Below, one piece after another: positions 44,609 through 52,948 of a stretch of DNA of 64,000 nt. Position 1 is the stretch's first letter. Each line of letters opens with the position of its first letter. Below the pieces are notes generated by a model that had not been told where the DNA came from, made no database searches, and saw nothing but the letters and a program-made list of their open reading frames with translations. The DNA is from Gammaproteobacteria bacterium (GTDB taxonomy: Bacteria > Pseudomonadota > Gammaproteobacteria > Steroidobacterales > Woeseiaceae): NCBI GenBank assembly GCA_029862045.1, contig JAOTYE010000002.1:124001-188000 (forward strand). Direction: 5' to 3'. Position numbers and translations under genes: made by a program.

Positions 44609-45745
44609 TTGGCTGAGCCGAAGAAAATCGTCGTTATTGGCGGGACTGGCAATTTTGGTGGCCGCATATGTCGTCGTCTGCTTGATCAGCCAAATACGGA
44701 ACTCATCGTGACGAGTCGCAGTGCTGCAAGTGCTGAATCGCTTGTGAATTCGCTGCGGCAGCAACGACCGGATGCGACGATCAGTGCAGCAGCGCTCGAT
44801 CAATCCTCAGCGGATTTTGAGCAAGATCTCAGGAACCTCGAACCTGACATCGTGATTCACACGGCGGGGCCGTATCAGGGACAGGACTATCGTGTCGCGA
44901 GCGCCTGTATCGAGTGCGGTAGTCATTACATCGATTTAGCAGACGGCCGTGAGTTCGTGCAGGGTTTCGATGCTCTGCACGAGGATGCCAGTCGTTGCGG
45001 CGTGCTATTGGTTTCAGGAGCCAGCACCTTGCCTGGCTTGTCCAGTACCGTCGTCGATCATCTGCAAGATCGTTTTATTGCGCTCCACGCCGTCGAGATC
45101 TCAATCGCGCCCGCTCACCGGACACCGCGCGGGCCTGGCACTATCGCCGCGGTACTCAGCTATTGCGGCAAGCCGTTTAGAGTGCTCGAGAACAGCATCT
45201 GGGTCACCCTGCATGGCTGGCAGGATATGAAAACGCAACGCTATCCGGAGTTCGGACGTAGGCTCTCCGGTGCTTGCGACGTGCCTGATCTTGGTTTGTT
45301 ACCTGCTTACGTGCCCGGTGTAAAAACCGTGACGTTTCATGCGGCGCTGGAAGCCGGGTGGGAACAAATCGCGCTTTGGTTAATGGGGTGGCTAACGCGG
45401 CTCCACATCGTTAGACACTGGGACCGCTTTATTCCGTCATTTCAGTGGCTAAGTGGCCTGCTTATCAATCTGGGTTCTGAAACGGGCGGCATGCAGGTAC
45501 GATTGACCGGCGTTGGTGAAGATCAAAACATTAAATCCGTTACCTGGAATCTGACGGCCCGGCAGAATCACGGGCCCGAGATTCCGTGTACACCGGCGTT
45601 GATTCTGGCGCGCAAGCTGGCCGCTGACCGGATTGCAGTCCGCGGCGCGTTCCCCTGCCTTGGCATGATTACGCTTGCCGAGTTTGATAGCGAGATGAGC
45701 GACCTGGATATTGAATGGACCATTGACGAGACATTGAACGCATGA
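44609..45745 (+). CDS. Saccharopine-dehydrogenase-like NAD(P)-binding protein
   Basis: 378 residues from a TTG start with GGAAGGA upstream. IVVIGGTGNFGGRICRRLL is the Rossmann motif and VIHTAGPYQGQDY with YIDLADGREFV is the saccharopine-dehydrogenase/trans-acting-enoyl-reductase pattern. Members reduce or oxidise carbon-nitrogen or lipid-linked substrates; the exact reaction is unknown. The stop overlaps the DUF2269 gene (ATGA at 45742), so they are coupled. Confidence 0.85.
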   Translation: MAEPKKIVVIGGTGNFGGRICRRLLDQPNTELIVTSRSAASAESLVNSLRQQRPDATISAAALDQSSADFEQDLRNLEPDIVIHTAGPYQGQDYRVASACIECGSHYIDLADGREFVQGFDALHEDASRCGVLLVSGASTLPGLSSTVVDHLQDRFIALHAVEISIAPAHRTPRGPGTIAAVLSYCGKPFRVLENSIWVTLHGWQDMKTQRYPEFGRRLSGACDVPDLGLLPAYVPGVKTVTFHAALEAGWEQIALWLMGWLTRLHIVRHWDRFIPSFQWLSGLLINLGSETGGMQVRLTGVGEDQNIKSVTWNLTARQNHGPEIPCTPALILARKLAADRIAVRGAFPCLGMITLAEFDSEMSDLDIEWTIDETLNA

Positions 45746-46200
45746 CCGGCTACCTGTGGATCAAGCTACTGCACATTCTGAGCGCCACGGTGCTGTTCGG
45801 CACCGGCATCGGCACGGCCTTTTTTATGCTAAAGGCGTATCTGAGTAAGAACGAGCAGGCAATCGCGGTAACGACGCATCACGTCGTTATGGCTGATTGG
45901 CTGTTTACGGCGCCGGCCGTAGTCATACAACTCGCAAGTGGCCTCTGGCTCACAAGCAGGCTGGGTATTCCGTTCGATTCCGTGTGGTTTGTCACCGTCA
46001 TCAGTCTCTTTATCTTTGTCGGTGCCTGCTGGATCCCCGTCGTCTGGATCCAGATTCGTATCAGAGACCTGATCGCAGGCGGTGCCAGTCGAGATGACTA
46101 CAGAATGTTGATGCGAGTGTGGGCTGCGTTGGGCCTCCCGGCATTCGGCAGCGTTCTAATGCTGTTCTACCTGATGGTGGCAAAAACGGGCGCGTATTAG
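45742..46200 (+). CDS. DUF2269 integral membrane protein
   Basis: 152 residues with four hydrophobic segments. WIKLLHILSATVLFGTGIGT and the HHVVMADWLFTAPAVVIQ segment are the DUF2269 signatures (conserved His residues near helix 1 and 2). Translationally coupled to the dehydrogenase-like gene; the pair may reduce a membrane-borne substrate. Its stop overlaps the bactofilin stop on the other strand. Confidence 0.87.
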   Translation: MTGYLWIKLLHILSATVLFGTGIGTAFFMLKAYLSKNEQAIAVTTHHVVMADWLFTAPAVVIQLASGLWLTSRLGIPFDSVWFVTVISLFIFVGACWIPVVWIQIRIRDLIAGGASRDDYRMLMRVWAALGLPAFGSVLMLFYLMVAKTGAY

Positions 46201-46661
46201 GCCATATTGATGGTGCCGTTGAATTTGGCGCCTGCGTCAATGATGATGCATGGGGTGAAAATGTTTCCGTTGACCTTTGCCCCTTCCATTAGCTTGACAA
46301 CATCATCACCATAAATGTCCCCATCAACTTGTCCGTGAACCGTGACAGTTGTTGCATGGATTATGGCTGTGACGCGGCCCTTTCTACCGACAACGACGTT
46401 CTTCGTGTGACGAGCAATCATGCCTTCGATCGTGCCATGAATGAAAATATCGTCGCCGGCCATCAGCTCGCCTTTGAATATCACGTCCGGACCGATAATT
46501 GAGACGTTTTCCGGCGATAACTCCGACGCAACTTCTTGCTCTGGAGTTTTTGTGCGCGGTGGGCCCACGACATCGGTTGGTCTCACAACCGTGGCGCTTT
46601 TCGTGTGCATGGGCTGAACAGTTGTCGACGCAGTCTCTTGGTGATTGGATTTTTCGAACAT
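46197..46661 (-). CDS. Bactofilin (polymer-forming cytoskeletal protein)
   Basis: 154 residues from MFEKSNHQ (ATG at 46661, GGGAG upstream; a longer frame to 46691 lacks a ribosome binding site). A disordered Thr/Pro-rich tail of about 45 residues is followed by a right-handed beta-helix of the bactofilin type (FKGELMAGDDIFIHGTIEG, VTVHGQVDGDIYGDD). Bactofilins polymerise on the inner membrane without nucleotide and shape cell wall synthesis. Confidence 0.92.
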   Translation of the reverse strand: MFEKSNHQETASTTVQPMHTKSATVVRPTDVVGPPRTKTPEQEVASELSPENVSIIGPDVIFKGELMAGDDIFIHGTIEGMIARHTKNVVVGRKGRVTAIIHATTVTVHGQVDGDIYGDDVVKLMEGAKVNGNIFTPCIIIDAGAKFNGTINMA

Positions 46662-46888
46662 ATTATTATTCTCCCATTTTGTAATCCGCATTCACCGATT
46701 TCATGTCCAGAGTTAGCATCGAGATTACTCCAGTATCAGGGAGATAGCACGACTGGCAAGCGCAAGAGAATGTGCACCGAAACGATTCCTCGAAACTACT
46801 TTAAGAAGCACCTGTAAGTACACACCGAGGAGACGGTGGTGATTGTACGATTCTTCTACAGCAATGCGAAGTAGCGTAGATTTACGGT

Positions 46889-47329
46889 ATGGATCAATAC
46901 CTGCAAGCCGCGATCGCAGAAGCCCGCATCGGACAGCGTGCTGGCGGCATCCCGATCGGTTCCGTACTCGTCATCGATGATCAAATCGTCGGGCGAGGGC
47001 ACAACCAGCGAATTCAACAAGGCAGTTCGGTGCTGCATGCCGAAATGGACTGCCTCGAGAACGCGGGCCGCCTGCGGGCATCGGACTATCGAAACGCAGT
47101 GTTGTACTCGACCTTGTCACCCTGCGACATGTGCAGCGGTGCGATCCTGCTATACGGCATTCCTAAAGTCGTCGTTGGTGAGAACCGAACCTTTCAGGGG
47201 CCGGAGGATCACCTGCGTGCGCGCGGCGTAGAACTCGAGATTGTTGGTGATGAAGAGTGTCAGCAACTGATGCGTGACTTTATCGCCGCAAACCCGGCGC
47301 TTTGGAATGAAGATATCGGCGAAAGTTGA
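46889..47329 (+). CDS. FCY1-type cytosine deaminase
   Basis: 146 residues. Zinc-site residues His50, Glu52 (LHAEMD) and Cys79, Cys82 (SPCDMC) have the same spacing as His62, Glu64, Cys91, Cys94 in yeast cytosine deaminase. GIPIGSVL, RGHNQRIQQGS, GIPKVVVGEN and the end WNEDIGE follow that enzyme closely, unlike bacterial CodA, which is an amidohydrolase. Predicted reaction: cytosine to uracil in the cytoplasm. Single gene. Confidence 0.9.
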   Translation: MDQYLQAAIAEARIGQRAGGIPIGSVLVIDDQIVGRGHNQRIQQGSSVLHAEMDCLENAGRLRASDYRNAVLYSTLSPCDMCSGAILLYGIPKVVVGENRTFQGPEDHLRARGVELEIVGDEECQQLMRDFIAANPALWNEDIGES

Positions 47330-47413
47330 CGCCTTTTCCGGCCATCAGCGGGGCAGTCTCTGAGCGGAGCGCTATAATCCCGGGGTGATTGGTGTCTGAT
47401 TTGGGTGAGAGAT

Positions 47414-47821
47414 ATGACTAGCAAATACGCAATTGCACTTCTAACAGCGGCCGTACCCTGCCTGGCGCTGGGCCAGGACGCCGGCTCGTATCAATGTTCC
47501 TACGGTGATCTGCAGCGACGCGTCGAGATCCTGACTGAACCCGGCGTATCGGTGCCCTGCGAGGTGCATTACTACAAAGATACAGAGGCGCCCGGCGTGA
47601 AACAGGTACTTTGGAGCGCGGGAAGCCAGGAGGGGTACTGCGAAAGTAAGACCGAAGAATTCATTGCCAGGCTAGAGGGCTGGGGCTGGGATTGCGGGCA
47701 AGGCGAGGAATCGATGCCTGCCGAGGAGCCGGAGGCCGAAACTGAAGACGCTGCAGAGGCAGAAGCCCCGGTCTATGACGATACTGACGTATTGACGCCT
47801 GGCGATCCGTCAGATCCCTAG
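47414..47821 (+). CDS. Small exported protein of unknown function
   Basis: 135 residues from the ATG at 47414 (GGTGAG upstream). Signal peptide to about residue 20 (ALG-QD), a compact domain with cysteines (YQCSYG, VPCEVHYYKDT, EGYCESKTEEF, WDCGQG), then an acidic Glu/Ala-rich tail of about 40 residues. The pattern recurs in marine gammaproteobacteria; no function known. Confidence 0.8.
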   Translation: MTSKYAIALLTAAVPCLALGQDAGSYQCSYGDLQRRVEILTEPGVSVPCEVHYYKDTEAPGVKQVLWSAGSQEGYCESKTEEFIARLEGWGWDCGQGEESMPAEEPEAETEDAAEAEAPVYDDTDVLTPGDPSDP

Positions 47822-47847
47822 ACGGCGCTGTCGGCCAAATAGCGCGA

Positions 47848-48228
47848 TCAGTTCGTTTGCAGGTTTATCGCCGGATTAACATGCGGAAGATGGTGTTCGC
47901 ATTCTTCCGTCAGGTGCTCTGCGTTCCTGATCCAGCTACAGGTCTCGCAGGTACAGGTCGTTTCGTCGTGGTGCAATTCACTGTGCAGTGCCTCGACAAG
48001 CTTGATGCCTTCACGCAATGAGGTGCTGAGGGATTCGGTCGTTTTGTCCTCGAAATGCCGGAAGTCCTGCAGACACTTAGACCAGGTACAATCTCCTGTC
48101 AGGTCACAGTTGTTGCAGCGCTCACCAGTTGCCTCAAAGAGACTTTTGTGGGGGTAGTTGCCCCCTTCAATCAGCTGCAACACCAGTAACCTGGGATAGA
48201 TGAGCGCTTCTATGAGTTGTCGTCGCAT
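47848..48228 (-). CDS. Cysteine-rich cytoplasmic protein of unknown function
   Basis: 126 residues. Two cysteine groups: CNNCDLTGDCTWSKC (residues about 38-52) and CTCETC (about 92-97), plus several His near the C-terminus (EHLTEECEHHLPH). The layout suggests a zinc or iron site. A strong AGGAG precedes the ATG. Single gene; I do not recognise the family. Confidence 0.75.
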   Translation of the reverse strand: MRRQLIEALIYPRLLVLQLIEGGNYPHKSLFEATGERCNNCDLTGDCTWSKCLQDFRHFEDKTTESLSTSLREGIKLVEALHSELHHDETTCTCETCSWIRNAEHLTEECEHHLPHVNPAINLQTN

Positions 48229-48294
48229 GGCTATCTCCTTATGACTGTGTCCCCATAATAGGCCGATCGACTGACGTGCTCAACCGGGGCAAAA

Positions 48295-48319
48295 AAAACC
48301 CCGCACGAGGCGGGGTTTT
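48295..48319 (-). terminator. Rho-independent terminator of the outer-membrane barrel gene
   Basis: AAAACCCCGC and GCGGGGTTTT around ACGAG. On the minus strand eight T follow the stem, so it ends the gene at 48338. Confidence 0.8.
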
Positions 48320-48337
48320 CCAGGCATTGTGTTGTTC

Positions 48338-48919
48338 TTAGCGGAAATAGAAACGTCCGCTTACCGTGTAGGTTGAAACATCGTCGCTGAACTCGCCATG
48401 CAGACCCAACGACCAGGTGTCGTTGAAGCTGTACACGCCACCAAGCTCAAGGCCGGTGTCATCGCCAAGGTCGCTGTAATCAACGTATCTGATGCCCGCG
48501 TTCAGCTCAAGCACATCCGAAGTTCTGAAACGCACGCCAACACCGAGTCCGTAGCCGCTGTCGTCGGTATCGATTCCCAACGGTATACCGATGTTCGGAA
48601 AATCAAAGTCGATGGATTCGTATGAGATTCTCGCATACATGTCGACGGCGTCTGTCAGCCCTGTGTTGTAGCCGACGCCGGCTCTCAGCCGCGTCAGATC
48701 GATAATGGACTCCAGTTCCGCGGTGTCGTAACCGAAGAACCCGTGAATCTTGTCGCTAAATGCATAGGATCCGCCGAGTGTGATGCCATCGCCGTCCGCA
48801 TTGACGACATCGAAGTCGGTATTGCCATAACCCAGTGTCAGATAGTTGTAACTAAAACCCTCTGCGCTTGCCGAAGCCGAGAACGCGAGGAGCAGTATTA
48901 CCAGTGTTGAACGCAGCAT
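48338..48919 (-). CDS. Outer-membrane beta-barrel protein
   Basis: 193 residues. Signal peptide (ASA-EG near residue 20), then eight or so amphipathic strands with alternating pattern (YNYLTLGYGNTDF, ISYESIDFDF, LELGGVYSF) and the typical terminal GRFYFR with a final aromatic-rich strand. Small eight-stranded barrel of the OmpA/OmpX-like type, function unknown. The start has GGAG upstream. Confidence 0.87.
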   Translation of the reverse strand: MLRSTLVILLLAFSASASAEGFSYNYLTLGYGNTDFDVVNADGDGITLGGSYAFSDKIHGFFGYDTAELESIIDLTRLRAGVGYNTGLTDAVDMYARISYESIDFDFPNIGIPLGIDTDDSGYGLGVGVRFRTSDVLELNAGIRYVDYSDLGDDTGLELGGVYSFNDTWSLGLHGEFSDDVSTYTVSGRFYFR

Positions 48920-49346
48920 GACGTTCTCCTATTGATTACCCAAGAAATGCGAATGCTAGCGGTGTTCACAAACAGGAATGTGTGGCACATCACACTTCTT
49001 TCGCGCTGCCGGTTATTGTTAAAGCGCGATGAGCAAAAGTTTGCGCCACGTCGCTTTTCATGGTCGAATTGTTGTAAAAAAACCACACATGAAACACCGC
49101 CGGAGCGGCTTGAGCTATTGGGCCAAACCGAATCAATTGGGCGACCGGCCACCGCGACGGTGCAATTTCACAACAACTCTGCGATAAACCCGACTCGCTC
49201 GAAATACGGCTCTGTCGCAGACCAGGTCGGATGGCCGGCAAGTCCGGACGACACGATGATCGGTAATTACGTAGTTCGATTTGGCGGCCACAGGCCTATA
49301 GTTAGTGGATGTCTCAGTCTTGGGTGATCTTGCGTGGAGACGAGCC
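48920..49346. other. Intergenic region with the second DUF6455 promoter
   Basis: 427 bases. A minus-strand barrel gene starts at 48919 and the DUF6455 gene follows. Long frames here are not protein-like. The functional part I can see is the conserved motif at 49268-49317. Confidence 0.5.
49268..49317 (+). promoter_or_regulatory. Conserved promoter/operator of DUF6455 gene, copy 2
   Basis: TACGTAGTTCGAT (49268-49280) and ACAGGCCTATAGTTA (49290-49304) with the same 22-base offset as at 34050, then TGGATGTCT. TATAGT (49297-49302) lies 44 bases before the DUF6455 start, as in copy 1 (43). Confidence 0.65.
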
Positions 49347-49673
49347 ATTAACTTCTCATTGACGCAGATAATCGCTGCCATGGTCATGGTAGGCGTTGGC
49401 ACCGCGCTGTTTTTCGCGTACCGGAGGTACCTGGCGGCGCAGTCGGAGCGACGCATGCGGAGCATGATCGAGTCCGTCGGACTCGATCCGGAGATCGCCT
49501 CGATCGGTGGCATCGAAACCATCATGGGAGAGGTAAGGCAGCGTTGCAGTACGTGTTCGTCTGAGGACGTGTGTGAGCGATGGCTGGCCGGCGACGAGGA
49601 GGGCGACAATACCTTCTGCCCGAATGCAAAAGTATTCGAAGTATTCAAGAAATATCACGGTGATGCCCTCTAG
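49347..49673 (+). CDS. DUF6455 small membrane protein, copy 2 (apparent ATT start)
   Basis: 108 residues if read from ATT at 49347. One membrane helix, then MGEVRQRCSTCSSEDVCE, RWLAGDEEGDN and FCPNAKVFEVF, with the same four cysteines as the paralogue at 34128. Alignment with that paralogue puts ATT where its ATG stands, GGAG lies seven bases upstream, and both proteins are then 108 residues. No ATG, GTG or TTG start with a good ribosome site fits better; a GTG at 49305 lies inside the promoter motif. Confidence 0.75.
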   Translation: MNFSLTQIIAAMVMVGVGTALFFAYRRYLAAQSERRMRSMIESVGLDPEIASIGGIETIMGEVRQRCSTCSSEDVCERWLAGDEEGDNTFCPNAKVFEVFKKYHGDAL

Positions 49674-49766
49674 CTTGAGCAAGCGGCAGACAGTGTCACC
49701 ATGCAGTGGGCCTGCAGGCACCGTCCTACTGTGATCGATCGCCCATCATTGCCCCGCTAATTAGCG

Positions 49767-49858
49767 TATAATCTTTCGATTCGCACCCGTTTCTCGAGCT
49801 TGCGGGCAATTACTGCCCATATCCTCCTTTCTCGGTTATAGATGAGCCAGGAGGCACC
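49767..49858 (+). promoter_or_regulatory. Promoter -10 and structured leader of the RRM gene
   Basis: TATAAT at 49767-49772. In the leader a hairpin GGGCA/TGCCC lies near 49805-49818, and CCTCCT (49823-49828) is the exact complement of the ribosome-binding AGGAGG (49849-49854), so the site can be hidden by a 6-bp stem. This may make translation temperature-dependent. Confidence 0.45.
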
Positions 49859-50116
49859 ATGAGCACGAGACTTCATATCGGCAACATCCCGGTCACAGCA
49901 ACGGTTAGCGACATCAAAATCAAGTTCGGCAAATTCGGGTTCGTCGAATCTGTTGGGATAAACAAAGACCCTGATACGGGTCTGAGTAACGGCATTGGAT
50001 TTGTGGAGATGGCCACCGAGAAAGATGCCGAATCTGCAATCAATCGCCTCAACTTCAGCCAGTACGATGGCCGAACGATTGGTGTCAGCAGGGCTCGGAA
50101 AGCCGATCCAGAATAG
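49859..50116 (+). CDS. RNA-recognition-motif protein
   Basis: 85 residues, one RRM: RNP2 RLHIGNI (residues 4-10) and RNP1 NGIGFVEM (about 44-51), then a short basic end. Small bacterial RRM proteins bind single-stranded RNA and are often cold-induced. Start with a strong AGGAGG. The next gene follows by 15 bases and is probably in the same transcript. Confidence 0.9.
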   Translation: MSTRLHIGNIPVTATVSDIKIKFGKFGFVESVGINKDPDTGLSNGIGFVEMATEKDAESAINRLNFSQYDGRTIGVSRARKADPE

Positions 50117-50131
50117 AGTTGGACAAGTTTT

Positions 50132-50425
50132 ATGCAGAACATCTCATCGACAATTGAAGAACATTTTGAAATCGTATCCGTCAAGCCAGCGGAGACACCA
50201 ACTGGCATGGAGGAGGGCAATTGGCACTGTTACGAGATCGCTCAGGGCCCCAATATCATCCGTGGCTACCGCCTTGGGAGCCGTAGGGCCGTCGTAGCGG
50301 CAGCTGAGGAAATCGTTTCGCAGCTGAATGAGCGGCGATTAGGTAAGCGCGCGCCCAAGCTACTCGCCAAGGCCAAGGCCGAGGCAGCGAAAGCTGCCGG
50401 CAAGGAAAAATCGAATTCCGGCTGA
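50132..50425 (+). CDS. Small hypothetical protein downstream of the RRM gene
   Basis: 97 residues. An N-terminal globular part (FEIVSVKPAETPTGMEEGNW, YEIAQGPNIIRGYRLGSR) and a lysine/alanine-rich basic tail (LLAKAKAEAAKAAGKEK), resembling nucleic-acid-binding tails. No known family. The short gap to the RRM gene suggests a related role, perhaps in RNA binding. Confidence 0.7.
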   Translation: MQNISSTIEEHFEIVSVKPAETPTGMEEGNWHCYEIAQGPNIIRGYRLGSRRAVVAAAEEIVSQLNERRLGKRAPKLLAKAKAEAAKAAGKEKSNSG

Positions 50426-50462
50426 TAGCCTGCTGTACGGGTAAGACCCGGCGGCGTAGTTC

Positions 50463-51647
50463 TTAAACAGCCTGCCCGGCCGCTTGCGCAGACGCCCAGG
50501 CCCACTGGAAATTGAAGCCACCGAGGTGGCCGGTGACGTCAACGACTTCTCCGATGCAATACAGGCCTGGTTGCCGTTTGCACTCCATTGTTCTCGACGA
50601 TAGTTCATCGGTATCAATGCCGCCGAGTGTTACCTCCGCCGTGCGATAACCTTCGGTAGCAGCGGGTTTCAACACCCAGCCGTGCAGTTGTGCCGCGATT
50701 TGCCGAAGAAAAGCGTCAGACATTTCGCCCAGCGGTTTATCTGCCACGTGCAGCCAGAAGAGTTGCTGCAATTCGAGTACTAATGCTCGAGGTAAATGTT
50801 CGCAGAGCACCGTTCGCAACAGCGCCTTTGGCTGAGTGGCCTTGGCGCCAAGCAGTGCCTCGTTGGCGTCGATTGACGGCAGCAAATCGAGCTCAATATC
50901 GTTACCGGGTAGCCAGTAGCTCGATGCCTGCAATGCGGCAGGGCCGCTAAGGCCGCGATGCGTGAAAAGGATGTTCTCGGTGAACGAGACCCCAGCCACG
51001 CCAAGGGTCGCTGGCAAGCTGACGCCGGACAGACGATCCGTCATTTCGTGCATCGGGCCCGAGAACGTAAACGGCACCAGACCGGCCCGGGTTTCTCGCA
51101 CCGTGAGCCCAAACTGCTTTGCAATACGATAGCCAAAGTCCGATGCGCCCATTTTCGGAATCGACAATCCGCCAGTGGCAATGACTAACGATTCGGCGCT
51201 AAACGTGCCTTTGTCACTTACGACGGTGTAGTGCTCCTGGTACTCGACCGATGTGATGTCGCAGTGCGTCAGTATCCGCACGCCCGCATCGGCGCATTCG
51301 GCCTCCAACAGGGCGAGAATGTCCTTCGACGAGTTATCGCAAAACAACTGCCCAGCTGTTTTCTCATGGTAGGCGACGCCGTGTTTTTCGACGAGTGCGA
51401 TGAACTGCCGCGGCGTATAGCGGCTTAGTGCCGAGATACAAAAATCAGGATTCGCGGAAATGAAACGTGAGGGTTCGCAGTGCAGGTTGGTGAAGTTACA
51501 GCGGCCGCCACCTGACATCAGAATCTTCTTGCCGATCTTGTTCGAACTCTCGAGAACGATGGCCCGGCGATCACGCTGCCCCGCTGCGATCGCACACATC
51601 AGGCCGGCCGCGCCACCGCCAAGAACAATGACATCGAAATCGCTCAT
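50463..51647 (-). CDS. yhiN: YhiN/HI0933-type FAD-dependent oxidoreductase
   Basis: 394 residues. FDVIVLGGGAAGLMCAIAA is the FAD-binding Rossmann motif, KILMSGGGRCNFTN is the family hallmark, and GGFNFQWAWASAQAAGQA closes the FAD site. The family (aminoacetone-oxidase-like flavoprotein, HI0933) is widespread but its substrate is not settled. Cytoplasmic, single gene. Confidence 0.93.
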   Translation of the reverse strand: MSDFDVIVLGGGAAGLMCAIAAGQRDRRAIVLESSNKIGKKILMSGGGRCNFTNLHCEPSRFISANPDFCISALSRYTPRQFIALVEKHGVAYHEKTAGQLFCDNSSKDILALLEAECADAGVRILTHCDITSVEYQEHYTVVSDKGTFSAESLVIATGGLSIPKMGASDFGYRIAKQFGLTVRETRAGLVPFTFSGPMHEMTDRLSGVSLPATLGVAGVSFTENILFTHRGLSGPAALQASSYWLPGNDIELDLLPSIDANEALLGAKATQPKALLRTVLCEHLPRALVLELQQLFWLHVADKPLGEMSDAFLRQIAAQLHGWVLKPAATEGYRTAEVTLGGIDTDELSSRTMECKRQPGLYCIGEVVDVTGHLGGFNFQWAWASAQAAGQAV

Positions 51648-51799
51648 CGAAGCAATATAGCTAATTCATGCCGTTGCGTATGTAACATAATGCCGCGACC
51701 GGTTTTTGCCGCACTCCCTGTCTAAATATAAGTAAAAGCTCACATGTTCGCCGAGGACAAGGCGGCGCACGCTGTATCAATGTGTCAGGGAGAAAAGAA

Positions 51800-52678
51800 A
51801 TGAACAAGATAAGAAAGAGTCACGTCGTTGCTACCGTGATTGCGGCGATCACGATGGGTATCGCCAGCGGCAGTGCGCTGGCGACAACGCTGGAAATCTC
51901 GCTGCCAGCGCCTGGTGCCTTTGAGCTGTTTATTGACAATCAATATTGGCCGTTACCGGTAGGCGCCACTTTTGCCTATATGGCAGAAACTGAAGATGGC
52001 TGCGAGTACAACAAGCTGACCGTGACGTCAGATACTAAAGAGATTACTGTCGGCGGCAGTACTTACGACACCATAATAGTTCGTGACCAGGAGTGGGAGA
52101 GCGAAGATTGTTTTCCGTCGGAAGCCGTATTGGCCGAGGACACGCACGATTTCTACCTAATGGAAAGAGTCACCCAGAATGTCTGGTACTTCGGCGAAGA
52201 GACCTGGTCAATAGACGAGGACTCATGTAATGCGGAAGGAGAAGAGTGCGAATGTACGGATGACGGAGCGTGGGAGGCCGGTGTCGATGATGCCGTGCCA
52301 GGAATCGTGATGCTCGGTAGCCCGAGTTCGGGTGACAGATATCAGCAGGAGTATTGGGAAGGGGAAGCCGAAGATTGGGGTGCGGTGTTGAGGCTCAACG
52401 CCAAGGTATCGATTGACTTCGGTGATTTCGAGGCTTGCCTGATGACTCGTGAATGGACGCCGCTGGAACCGGGCGAAATCGAGCATAAGTTCTATTGCCC
52501 GCAAGCCGGCAACTTTGGGCCCGGCCTCATGTTCATCGAGGAATTGAAAGGCAAGACCGTATACGTCGAGTACGTCGGTACGGATTTTACTTTTGATCTG
52601 CCAGGTGACGCAGATGACGGTTTCGAATTTCCGGCGTTTGATGATCTTGACATTGATTTCTGCGAAATGCCAGATTGA
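51800..52678 (+). CDS. Exported acidic protein of unknown function
   Basis: 292 residues from the ATG at 51800 (AGGGAG upstream). Signal peptide to about residue 29 (ALA-TT). The mature protein is acidic with several cysteines and a beta-rich body (YWPLPVGATFAYMAETEDG). No enzyme motif seen. After its TGA the same frame stays open for 48 codons to 52825 and looks protein-like (see findings). Confidence 0.75.
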   Translation: MNKIRKSHVVATVIAAITMGIASGSALATTLEISLPAPGAFELFIDNQYWPLPVGATFAYMAETEDGCEYNKLTVTSDTKEITVGGSTYDTIIVRDQEWESEDCFPSEAVLAEDTHDFYLMERVTQNVWYFGEETWSIDEDSCNAEGEECECTDDGAWEAGVDDAVPGIVMLGSPSSGDRYQQEYWEGEAEDWGAVLRLNAKVSIDFGDFEACLMTREWTPLEPGEIEHKFYCPQAGNFGPGLMFIEELKGKTVYVEYVGTDFTFDLPGDADDGFEFPAFDDLDIDFCEMPD

Positions 52679-52853
52679 GGCATTAGCAGAAACCAAGGTG
52701 GCGTGGCGGCCTGGGCCGCCACGCCCGAGTTTTGCAGTGGTACAGAAGCGACGTTCACAGGTGAGACTTGCAGCGGTGAAGTAGTCACTGGCGCCGACGC
52801 GAATAATGCAGTGAACTGTTATTAGCCAGACAGGAAGCAACTCAGAAATAAGA

Positions 52854-52873
52854 CCCCGCATCGGCGGGGTTTC
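52854..52873 (+). terminator. Rho-independent terminator
   Basis: CCCCGC (52854-52859) and GCGGGG (52864-52869) around ATCG, followed by TTT. Ends the transcript of the exported protein gene. Confidence 0.75.
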
Positions 52874-52948
52874 TCTTGTGCGCCTGCGGCCGTAAAGGAG
52901 GCGATAATGCGGATTGGAATTTCTCTACCGCCCATTGGAGCTAACACC

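Noticed and set aside
48932-49327. Plus-strand frame of 131 residues in the gap before the second DUF6455 gene
   Set aside because: Composition not protein-like, no ribosome site, and it runs through the conserved promoter motif in another frame.
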